Assembly (NCBI GenBank): GCA_003242085.1
Contig: QBML01000010.1
Span: 1-41,982, forward strand
DNA length: 41,982 nucleotides
Direction of reading: 5' to 3'
Origin: Pseudanabaena frigida
Lineage (GTDB): Bacteria; Cyanobacteriota; Cyanobacteriia; Pseudanabaenales; Pseudanabaenaceae
This document shows positions 8,393 through 15,468 of the stretch, in pieces (the stretch's first letter is position 1; every line of letters begins with the position of its first letter). The notes under the pieces are model-generated. The model ran no database searches. It worked only from the letters and a program-made list of their open reading frames with translations, and was not told where the DNA came from. Both the position numbers and the translations under genes were made by a program.

Positions 8393-10510
8393 ATGACTAT
8401 TGAAGACGCGATCGCTATTGTTGATGCCGCACTAGAACACAAGCGTCTTAGCAACGTTCAGGAGCAATTATTCCGCCAAACATGGGAAGGTAAAACTTAC
8501 GCTGAGATTGCGGAGGTATGTGGCTACGATTCTTCCTATATTCGTGATGTAGGCTATCGCTTGTGGCAGTTGCTGACTAAAGGTTTTGGCGAGCGTGTCA
8601 CCAAACATAATTTGCAGGTCGTGGTGCGGACTCATGCCAAAAGATTTCAGGAGAATGTCTCTGAAGCAGGTCAGCCGTTCGCCAATCATCTAATAGCACT
8701 GACTAATCCTCACAACGCTGAGACGAGCAATCCGTCTATGTTAAATGATGGGTTAAATGCGAAGAGATGCGATTGGGGCAATGCGATCGACACTTCGATC
8801 TTTTATGGTCGCACTCAGGAGTTGGCGACAGTCAAGAATTGGGTGATTGGCGATCGCTGTCGCTTGTTGGGTGTATTCGGCATGGGCGGCATTGGCAAGA
8901 CCGCATTTGCCACAAAACTTGCCGAACAGGTGCAGTCGGAATTTACTTTGATTGCTTGGCGATCGCTCCGCAATGCACCAGCCGTCGAAACGATGTTGTC
9001 AGAATTGGTCAGCTTCTTGACTGCTCAAGCGATCGCCAGTTTGCCTCAAGACTTCGATCGTCTACTTGCCATGTTCATCCAAGCTCTGAAGCAATCCTGT
9101 TGCCTGATCGTGTTAGATAATGTGGAATCAATCCTACGCAGTGGTGAAACTACTGGACAGTACAGCGAAGGTTATGAAGGCTATGGCGAGTTGTTCCGTC
9201 AAGTAGGGGAGGTGCGCCATCAAAGTTGCTTGATTTTAACCAGTCGCGAAAAACCTAATGATGTGTTGCCTCCTGACAGTAGCGATTTGATGGTGCGTTC
9301 TCTCCAATTAGCAGGATTAAAAGAAGAAGCCAGACAAATGTTTCGCGAAGAACTGGCGATCGCCCCTGAAACCCGTAAATTGATCGACTTCTATTGTGGC
9401 AATCCCCTCGCGCTGACTGTAGTATCTCGTTCTATCTACAGTATGTTCGATGGCAATATTCAAGAATTTCTCAATCAAGAAACTAATGTATTTGGCGATA
9501 TTCGCCATCTCATCGATCAGCAATATTCGCGTCTTTCCGATCTAGAGCAGCAAGTGATGTATTGGCTAGCGATCGAACGCGAACCGATTACCACCGACAA
9601 CCTCCGTCAAGATATCGTGCCAATGGTATCTAAATCACAAATTCTGGAATCAGTGATTTCTCTACGCTGGCGATCGCTGATCGAGAAAAATGCACATAGT
9701 TTCACGCAGCAACCTGTAGTGATGGAGTACATGACCGATCGCCTGATCGATATGGCTTACAATGCCGCGATCGAGCGTAATCCCGAATTCCTGATGAGCT
9801 ATGCTCTAGTTCAGCATCGCGCCGAAGACTATATTCGTGAAACTCAGATTCGCCAAGTGTTGCAACCACTCACAGATCGACTACTGGCTCATTATGGTAG
9901 TGTCGATACTTTACAGCGTGAATTGCAGAGCTTGCTTGAAACTTTGCGCGATCGTCAAACTACGATCGGCTACGCACAGGGTAATATCATGAATTTATTG
10001 CGAGCTTCCCAAAGCGATCTCACCAAAAGCTTTTGTCGCTTTCCCGAACGTGTAACTGAACATTCCGATCTTCAGATTTTAGAAAGATTACTCGCAAGCG
10101 ATCGCGCTGGTGGTCTGGCAACATGGGATCATCGTATTCCTTGGGCAAATAATCCGCTCGCTCAACAAACTTCTGAATCAAAGACCCAAATCCGTAGCAA
10201 AAATCTTTATTATCAATGGACAGAAGGATCGCTCGAACAGTTGCAACAAGAACTCAAACAGCAATCCAAACTTCGCAAGAAATATCATGCATGGTTAAAT
10301 GATACAGAATTCGCAGCGATCGATGCTGATTTCGAAGCAGTAAAGATCACTGATACCCTCAATCAGCCTGTCGATGCCAGATTGGTATTTATCAATGAAG
10401 TCAACATTGTCGAACCACCCGCAGGATTACCAACCCCAAGCGATCGCCGCGCTCAGGCTCGTAAAAGAAAACAAGAAATGCAAGCCAACCGCTCAAAAAA
10501 GCTTGGTTAA
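8393..10510 (+). CDS. vMAP-type HTH / NB-ARC ATPase with atypical C-terminus
   Basis: This is a STAND-class signalling ATPase. Residues 1-85 match the cyanobacterial vWA-MoxR-associated N-terminal HTH domain (AIVDAALEHKRLSNVQEQLFRQTWEGKTYAEIAEVCGY region). NB-ARC follows: Walker A GMGGIGKT at residues 163-170, Walker B CLIVLDNVES near 240, the GNPLAL motif near 336, then a winged-helix-like part. Relatives known to me continue through GYAxGNIxNLL into WD40 or other repeats. Here GYAQGNIMNLLRASQSDLT (from residue 526) breaks off into about 160 unrecognised residues with a Lys/Arg-rich end, without WD40 repeats. ATG 8393 is chosen for its GGAG and the HTH homology; a TTG at 8324 adds a repeat-encoded extension. 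It likely oligomerises on ATP binding, but the effector is not identified. Confidence 0.85.
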   Translation: MTIEDAIAIVDAALEHKRLSNVQEQLFRQTWEGKTYAEIAEVCGYDSSYIRDVGYRLWQLLTKGFGERVTKHNLQVVVRTHAKRFQENVSEAGQPFANHLIALTNPHNAETSNPSMLNDGLNAKRCDWGNAIDTSIFYGRTQELATVKNWVIGDRCRLLGVFGMGGIGKTAFATKLAEQVQSEFTLIAWRSLRNAPAVETMLSELVSFLTAQAIASLPQDFDRLLAMFIQALKQSCCLIVLDNVESILRSGETTGQYSEGYEGYGELFRQVGEVRHQSCLILTSREKPNDVLPPDSSDLMVRSLQLAGLKEEARQMFREELAIAPETRKLIDFYCGNPLALTVVSRSIYSMFDGNIQEFLNQETNVFGDIRHLIDQQYSRLSDLEQQVMYWLAIEREPITTDNLRQDIVPMVSKSQILESVISLRWRSLIEKNAHSFTQQPVVMEYMTDRLIDMAYNAAIERNPEFLMSYALVQHRAEDYIRETQIRQVLQPLTDRLLAHYGSVDTLQRELQSLLETLRDRQTTIGYAQGNIMNLLRASQSDLTKSFCRFPERVTEHSDLQILERLLASDRAGGLATWDHRIPWANNPLAQQTSESKTQIRSKNLYYQWTEGSLEQLQQELKQQSKLRKKYHAWLNDTEFAAIDADFEAVKITDTLNQPVDARLVFINEVNIVEPPAGLPTPSDRRAQARKRKQEMQANRSKKLG

Positions 10511-10518
10511 GTGGGACT

Positions 10519-10554
10519 GTTAATTCTGCTAAAAGTAGTTTTAGCAGAATTAAC
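10519..10554 (+). terminator. 16-bp perfect hairpin after the NB-ARC gene
   Basis: GTTAATTCTGCTAAAA (10519-10534) pairs perfectly with 10539-10554 around a GTAG loop, starting 9 bases after the stop codon. The next gene is convergent, so it may serve both. A T-run is absent. Confidence 0.6.
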
Positions 10555-10628
10555 GCAATTATGATTCTATTTGTCTCAGCTACATACTTGTTAGTTGCTA
10601 TTGCACATTATTTAACTGCCCGCATTTT

Positions 10629-12305
10629 TTAGGAAAGTCCTACCCGTCCTGCTCTTAGCCCCGTGTAGTTGCTATCAATATTTTCCCAGAGGACTCGATA
10701 TAGCTGTAATGGCTCTTCTTTACCTTTTACTTTGATTGGTTCCAATTTTTCTAAGGGTAAATTATGTGGAGAAACATTTGTTTTAGTACTTTCTGAAATA
10801 TAGATTTCGCCAGCTTTGGCTGCCGTGCAAATTCGGCTGGCAACATTCATTGTGTCGCCGATATTTGTGTACTGAATTAGGTTTTCAGAGCCGATATTAC
10901 CAGAAGCAACCATGCCAGTATTTAACCCAATGTGGATCTGGATTTGGAGATCTCGACCTTGATACGCCCATTGGTCATTTAACTGGCGCATAGCCCATTG
11001 CATAGCGATCGCGGCATTGACTGCCATGATTGCATCATTTTCTTTTTGATAGGGAGAACCCCAAACTGCTAATAGAGCATCAGCAATGTACTTCTCTAAT
11101 GTGCCTCCAAAGGGAAACACGATATCTTCAACCATCACCTTAAAGTATTCATTGAGAAATTCAAGAACCTTGCGGGGCTGCATTGGTGAAGTCATTTCTG
11201 TGAAGCCACTAATATCGGAAAAAAGCGCTGTTACCTCTGTTTCGATAATCCGATTTAAGTCCCAGCCTTCTTCAATTTTTTGGCTGACCGCCGCAGGGAA
11301 AAAACGTTCTAGTTTTGTACGGCGAATTACTTCAGCTTGCATATTGCGATAGAGATTAGCATTTTCGATCGCGATCGCGGCTTGGTTAGCAAGACTACTC
11401 AAAAACTCCAAGTCTTCCTTATGATAAGCATGACCGTGAGAGAGATTATCCACATACAATACCCCGATCGCTTTATCTCTGGGTTTCAATGGCGCACACA
11501 TGGCAGCTTGAATCGATTGTTGAATGATCGATTGAGAACTGTCAAAACGGCGATCGAGAGAAGCATCATCGCTAATGATCGCATCGCCTTGCTTTAATAC
11601 GAAATTAGTGATTTTCCGACTGTAAAAATCAAGGTCAGCAGTTGAATTGGGATTGCTAAATTTATATGCTTTTGGCTCTAGTACTCCTGTTATTTCATTG
11701 ACAAGTAATAACACGGCGCGATCGACTGACATAATCTTTAGCAGTAGATCTAAAATCTTTTCAGGCAAAGCCGAATAAGCTTCAGGAGAAGAAAGTTCTT
11801 GGCTCACCTCTAGTAAAACTCGTAACTTCGCCGAGGTACGCTGTGATTCATCGGTTGCCTGAATCATCAATACCGAACCTGATACAGTTTGCTTCTGTTG
11901 TTTCAGCAAATCTTGCATACTAACACGAGATTTTTCGGGGGAAACCCGCATCAAAATTGATAAGCCAGAACTTGCATTGGTTGGAGCATTAGCAGAATTA
12001 GTAGTTGGTTTATCTTCATCAACTAATCGAAATATCACACTGCCAAATTGCACCAAATCGCTATTATTTAACTTTTGTTGAACGATTTTAGTTTGATTAA
12101 CAAAAGTGCCATTGCTACTATTGAGATCGGTGACGTATATTCCCTTATCATTTACCTGAATTTCGGCATGATGGCGTGAGAGGCTGCGGGCATCATCTTC
12201 AACGACAATACTATTATCTAGACCCCGCCCAATAGTGTTGACACCATGTCTCAGATCGCAGACACGTTCATGGGGAGTTCCTTGATTTTGAATAATGTAC
12301 GGCAT
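10629..12305 (-). CDS. FHA-GAF class III adenylate/guanylate cyclase
   Basis: This 558-residue protein is a likely soluble cyclase with three domains. Residues about 20-95 are FHA (NTIGRGLDNSIVV, SLSRHHAEI, NSSNGTFVN), which binds phosphothreonine peptides. Residues about 165-320 are GAF (LLVNEITG, APLKPRDKAIGVLYVDN, LANQAAIAIENA). Residues about 355-545 are the class III catalytic domain: FSDISGF and KYIADALLAVWG supply the two metal-binding Asp residues, and NIGDTMNVASRI holds the Asn and Arg that stabilise the transition state. The Lys in EKYIAD favours ATP as substrate. The FHA suggests control by a Ser/Thr kinase, and one lies in this window, though a link is speculation. It is divergent from argD across 119 bases. 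Confidence 0.92.
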   Translation of the reverse strand: MPYIIQNQGTPHERVCDLRHGVNTIGRGLDNSIVVEDDARSLSRHHAEIQVNDKGIYVTDLNSSNGTFVNQTKIVQQKLNNSDLVQFGSVIFRLVDEDKPTTNSANAPTNASSGLSILMRVSPEKSRVSMQDLLKQQKQTVSGSVLMIQATDESQRTSAKLRVLLEVSQELSSPEAYSALPEKILDLLLKIMSVDRAVLLLVNEITGVLEPKAYKFSNPNSTADLDFYSRKITNFVLKQGDAIISDDASLDRRFDSSQSIIQQSIQAAMCAPLKPRDKAIGVLYVDNLSHGHAYHKEDLEFLSSLANQAAIAIENANLYRNMQAEVIRRTKLERFFPAAVSQKIEEGWDLNRIIETEVTALFSDISGFTEMTSPMQPRKVLEFLNEYFKVMVEDIVFPFGGTLEKYIADALLAVWGSPYQKENDAIMAVNAAIAMQWAMRQLNDQWAYQGRDLQIQIHIGLNTGMVASGNIGSENLIQYTNIGDTMNVASRICTAAKAGEIYISESTKTNVSPHNLPLEKLEPIKVKGKEEPLQLYRVLWENIDSNYTGLRAGRVGLS

Positions 12306-12424
12306 ACCTTTAACCTGCTGCGCCTTTACTGCAAAGTGTGATTAGCTAATTCCACTACAGAAGTACCTGCGAAAACTCTTATATCATTCATAATGAAATT
12401 AACAGCATTATCACATTTTTATCC

Positions 12425-13690
12425 ATGTCTCCAACTACGCTAGAAGTACAATCTCAAGTTCAGGCAGATAATCACGTTTCACCTGACACGATCGCTGAAT
12501 TTAATCAATATGTGATGAATACCTATGCGCGCTTCCCGATCGCCTTGGAGCGAGGCGAAGGTTGTCGAGTATGGGACAACACTGGCAAAGAGTATTTGGA
12601 TTTCGTCGCGGGCATTGCTACTTGTACGTTGGGACATGCACATCCTGCAATGGTAAAAGCGGTAACCGAGCAAATCCAAACATTGCATCACGCTTCTAAT
12701 TTGTTTTATTTTGCACCCCAAGGTCAATTGGCTAAATGGCTGGTGCAAAACTCTTGCGCCGATAAAGCATTTTTCTGTAACTCTGGTGCTGAGGCTAATG
12801 AAGGTGCAATCAAACTAGCGCGTAAATATGCCCATACCAAGCTAGGCATCGAAAACCCATTGATTTTGACGGCTAATGCCAGTTTTCACGGACGTACTCT
12901 AGCCACAGTGACGGCTACAGGTCAGCCTAAATATCACAAAAACTTTGCTCCCCTTGTCCAAGGGTTTGACTACATTCCTTACAATGACATCGCTGCTCTC
13001 GAAGATGCGGTGAAAAAGTATGAAGGTAGACTCTGTGCGATTATGCTCGAACCGCTTCAAGGTGAAGGCGGTGTTAATCCTGGCGATCGCGCTTATTTCT
13101 CACGGATTCGCGAAATTTGTGATCAGAAAAAAATCCTGCTGATTATTGATGAAGTCCAAGTGGGCATGGGACGCAGTGGAATGCTTTGGGGTTATGAAAA
13201 CCTTGGTATTCAGCCCGATATTTTCACCTCCGCTAAGGGCTTAGGCGGTGGTATCCCCATTGGGGCAATGATGTGCAAGGAATCCTGTAATGTGTTTGAA
13301 CCAGGTGATCACGCGAGTACCTTTGGTGGCAATCCCTTTGCCTGTGCGGTGGCGCTGTCAGTTTGTAACACGATGGTAGCCGATAATTTGATTGGTAATG
13401 CTAGAGAGCGTGGTCAACAACTCCGTACTGGTTTGCAAGCACTATGCGATCGCTACCCACAGCATCTCGCTTCCGTGCGTGGATGGGGTCTAATCGACGG
13501 CTTAGTATTGCAAGAATCCAGCAATATCCAAGCTCGCGATGTGGTTGCCGCAGGCATTGAGCATGGTTTATTGCTAGTCCCAGCGGGTGTTAAGGTTGTC
13601 CGCTTTGTACCACCTTTAATTGTCTCTGCTACAGAGGTCGAGCAAGCCTTAAGTACCGTCGAGCAGGCGATCGCCAGTTTTGAGTCTTAA
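12425..13690 (+). CDS. argD: Acetylornithine aminotransferase
   Basis: This 421-residue class III PLP aminotransferase would convert N-acetylglutamate semialdehyde to N-acetylornithine in arginine synthesis. The motifs are complete: FVAGIATCTLGHAHP, CNSGAEANEGAIKLAR, FHGRTLATVTATGQ, LEPLQGEGGV, IIDEVQVGMGRSG and the PLP-lysine segment TSAKGLGGGIPIGA. The N-terminal 25 residues are a short extension, typical in cyanobacteria. It is the single ATG preceding the conserved region. Orthologues of the same fold (GABA, ornithine or succinylornithine transaminase) cannot be excluded by motif alone. It ends in a terminator hairpin overlapping its stop codon. Confidence 0.93.
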   Translation: MSPTTLEVQSQVQADNHVSPDTIAEFNQYVMNTYARFPIALERGEGCRVWDNTGKEYLDFVAGIATCTLGHAHPAMVKAVTEQIQTLHHASNLFYFAPQGQLAKWLVQNSCADKAFFCNSGAEANEGAIKLARKYAHTKLGIENPLILTANASFHGRTLATVTATGQPKYHKNFAPLVQGFDYIPYNDIAALEDAVKKYEGRLCAIMLEPLQGEGGVNPGDRAYFSRIREICDQKKILLIIDEVQVGMGRSGMLWGYENLGIQPDIFTSAKGLGGGIPIGAMMCKESCNVFEPGDHASTFGGNPFACAVALSVCNTMVADNLIGNARERGQQLRTGLQALCDRYPQHLASVRGWGLIDGLVLQESSNIQARDVVAAGIEHGLLLVPAGVKVVRFVPPLIVSATEVEQALSTVEQAIASFES

Positions 13691-13725
13691 AAAAGAAGGG
13701 GCGCAAAGCGCCCCTTCTTTTTTAA
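13687..13725 (+). terminator. Intrinsic terminator of argD overlapping its stop codon
   Basis: The 18-base arms 13687-13704 and 13708-13725 pair perfectly around AAA, with a GGGGCGC neck and a TTCTTTTTT 3' side. The argD TAA (13688-13690) lies inside the left arm. It is the clearest rho-independent terminator in the window. Confidence 0.85.
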
Positions 13726-13791
13726 GGTTTAGACAGAATGCTAAAATCTAGGTCTTTGAACAATATATTTTGTGGCATGAGAGAATTCCCA

Positions 13792-14340
13792 ATGCGATCG
13801 CTAATATTGACCACAGCCGCGATGATCGCTGCCATTATTGCTGTTGATGCACCCGCGCGATCGCAGCCAACGCAAAGCTCAACGCCAACAGTCGAAATTT
13901 CGCGTCCCGAAAAACCAGAAATTAGTACAGGCAAAAAAGCTAGTTTCGTGCGAATGTTTGAAGATATTGCGATCGCACCAAATTTTTCACCGAAGGCGAT
14001 CGAATTACGGGGAATTAGTGGTGGTACGGTTGAAACCCAAAAAACATCTGGACGCAAATCTACTGAGACAGGCGATTGTATTGGCTTTATTGACTCAGCT
14101 CCCGATCATAAAATTACGCTCACAAAACCATTTCGTTATCTCAAGCTACAAGTTAAAAGCTCTGGCGACACAATCTTGCTCGTGCGCGGTCCCGGTGGTA
14201 GCTGGTGTAGTGATGATGTGAGCGATCGTAATCCAGAGATCAGCGGCGATTGGCTAGAAGGAACCTATGAAGTATGGGTGGGATCGTATGAAGAAAATAC
14301 TTCTTTCCCTTATCTACTACAAGTCACAGAGACTCCTTAA
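13792..14340 (+). CDS. Exported protein with a PPC-like C-terminal domain
   Basis: Read from ATG 13792 this is a 182-residue protein that begins with a signal peptide (MRSLILTTAAMIAAIIAVDAP, cleavage near ARSQ). In-frame ATGs at 13738 and 13777 would add up to 18 residues ahead of the signal peptide and are less likely. The last 100 residues (CIGFIDSAPDHKITLT, FRYLKLQVKSSGDTILLVRGPGGSWCSDD, GDWLEGTYEVWVGSYE) have the beta-sandwich pattern of bacterial pre-peptidase C-terminal domains, with two cysteines. The assignment of the fold is by residue pattern. It lies 101 bases after argD, beyond its terminator, so it is probably transcribed separately. Confidence 0.7.
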   Translation: MRSLILTTAAMIAAIIAVDAPARSQPTQSSTPTVEISRPEKPEISTGKKASFVRMFEDIAIAPNFSPKAIELRGISGGTVETQKTSGRKSTETGDCIGFIDSAPDHKITLTKPFRYLKLQVKSSGDTILLVRGPGGSWCSDDVSDRNPEISGDWLEGTYEVWVGSYEENTSFPYLLQVTETP

Positions 14341-14360
14341 CTAAACTTAACCTATAGAGG

Positions 14361-14389
14361 TTTTCATTTTGCCGTAGTCAAAATGAAAA
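14361..14389. terminator. 11-bp AT-rich hairpin between convergent genes
   Basis: TTTTCATTTTG (14361-14371) pairs with CAAAATGAAAA (14379-14389) around CCGTAGT. It lies 20 bases past the stop of the exported-protein gene and faces the pentapeptide gene. Both arms end in A or T runs, so it could terminate transcription from either side. Confidence 0.5.
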
Positions 14390-14452
14390 CTCAAAAGCCT
14401 CGCTGAGATTGATTTTTTGTTTTCAAATGAGTATCTACTCGTTTAAAAACCA

Positions 14453-14484
14453 CCAAACTTTAGATCGGACAATCTAAAGTTTGG
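14453..14484 (-). terminator. Terminator of the pentapeptide gene overlapping its stop codon
   Basis: CCAAACTTTAGAT (14453-14465) pairs perfectly with 14472-14484 around a 6-nt loop. On the minus strand the stem is followed by TGGTTTTTAAAC. The stop codon at 14460-14462 lies in the distal arm. Confidence 0.75.
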
Positions 14485-15035
14485 CGGCTGTCATTTTTGG
14501 TGAAGGGGTGACTGCCGCTGGCGATCGAGCAGAGATACAAGCGAGTGCGCTCGTCCAAATTACGAACACCTGTAAATTCAGTATCAGCACAAGTTCGTAA
14601 ATTTTTTAAGATTGCACCCCGTAAATTCGTACCGCGTAAATTTGCGCCTTTCATGATCGAACCAGTGAAATCTGACTCAATCAAATTGGCTCCGCTAAAG
14701 TTCGTTACACTGAGATTGGCACGAATAAATTTACTGTTGGATGAATTTGACCAAGTTAAGTTTGCCCAACTTAAATCTGAGTCGGAAAAATTTGTGCCTC
14801 TCAGTAACGCGCCTCTAAGGTTGGTTTCAATCAAGTTTGCTCCCGTCAAATTAGCATCAATCAAATTAGCGCTACTCAGATCGGCTTTGTTTAAAGTAGA
14901 ACCACGCAAATCAATACCAATTAAGTTGACGCTTCGTAGTTGAGCGCTACTGAGGTCTATATTGGAAAAGTTACGTTGTCCCTGTCTGTATAGTTCTAGT
15001 AGTTGAGCTACTTCCAAGGTGGTTACTCCTAACAA
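14460..15035 (-). CDS. Pentapeptide-repeat protein
   Basis: Residues about 24-140 are consecutive A(D/N)LXX-type pentapeptides (LSSANLIDANLTGANLIETN and similar), which fold as a right-handed beta-helix. The C-terminal 45 residues are non-repetitive, with cysteines in CADTEF and LYLCSI. The 191-residue reading begins at a TTG at 15035. A second in-frame TTG at 15017 has GGAG 8 bases upstream, which would give EVAQLLELYRQGQRNFSNIDLS as N-terminus and is the better start by ribosome-site criteria. The role is unknown: members range from structural proteins to gyrase mimics, and no export signal is visible. Confidence 0.85.
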   Translation of the reverse strand: MLGVTTLEVAQLLELYRQGQRNFSNIDLSSAQLRSVNLIGIDLRGSTLNKADLSSANLIDANLTGANLIETNLRGALLRGTNFSDSDLSWANLTWSNSSNSKFIRANLSVTNFSGANLIESDFTGSIMKGANLRGTNLRGAILKNLRTCADTEFTGVRNLDERTRLYLCSIASGSHPFTKNDSRQTLDCPI

Positions 15036-15183
15036 ATGATATGCCTTAACTATCTTGAGTTGCTTCCAATAAAAATAGGGCGATCGCTAACAACTCATAG
15101 TTTTTTAATAACTTAAGTATGGGCTAAAAGTTTATCTTACTTTAAGCTTTCATCTCAAGCCCATCTGTTTTGTTTCAGCAATT

Positions 15184-15298
15184 CTCATTATAAAAATTGG
15201 ATTTTTGCAGGTCAGCCCTAGGCTAGTCTTCAAAAATCCAATTTTGTTGTTTTCACCTCCTACGGCGCTGAAAACAACAAAATTGGTTTCATAATGAG
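15184..15298. repeat. Nested, mutually exclusive inverted repeats upstream of valS
   Basis: Two hairpins share one arm. Hairpin 1 pairs 15193-15207 with 15231-15245 (15 bp perfect). Hairpin 2 pairs 15238-15255 with 15269-15286 (18 bp perfect). Bases 15238-15245 belong to both, so only one can form at a time. An outer pair CTCATTAT (15184-15191) / ATAATGAG (15291-15298) frames them. It could be a miniature element or an attenuator-like leader of valS, whose ATG lies 170 bases downstream. Otherwise the 15036-15468 gap shows no gene. Confidence 0.65.
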
Positions 15299-15468
15299 TA
15301 TTGCTTGGCTTGCCTTGTAGCGATTCCCTGACAAAAATCAATAGGTTTTTCGCAGTATATTTCTATACTTTCTACTCAGATTTGCAGACGGCAAGTCTGG
15401 AAAACGCTATAAGATATACGTTGAATGTAAACTTCAATTAAGCATCATAATCCTTTAAGTAACCTGCT

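Noticed and set aside
13838-14221. 127-codon ORF in another frame of the exported-protein gene
   Set aside because: The overlapping frame has a clear signal peptide and a PPC-like domain; this frame has neither.
14545-14943. 132-codon ORF on the plus strand opposite the pentapeptide gene
   Set aside because: It is the complement of the five-residue repeats (KFAPxK-type periodicity) and has no ribosome site or independent features.
15150-15341. 63-codon minus-strand ORF in the valS upstream gap
   Set aside because: It is made of the inverted repeats at 15184-15298; the peptide has no domain character.
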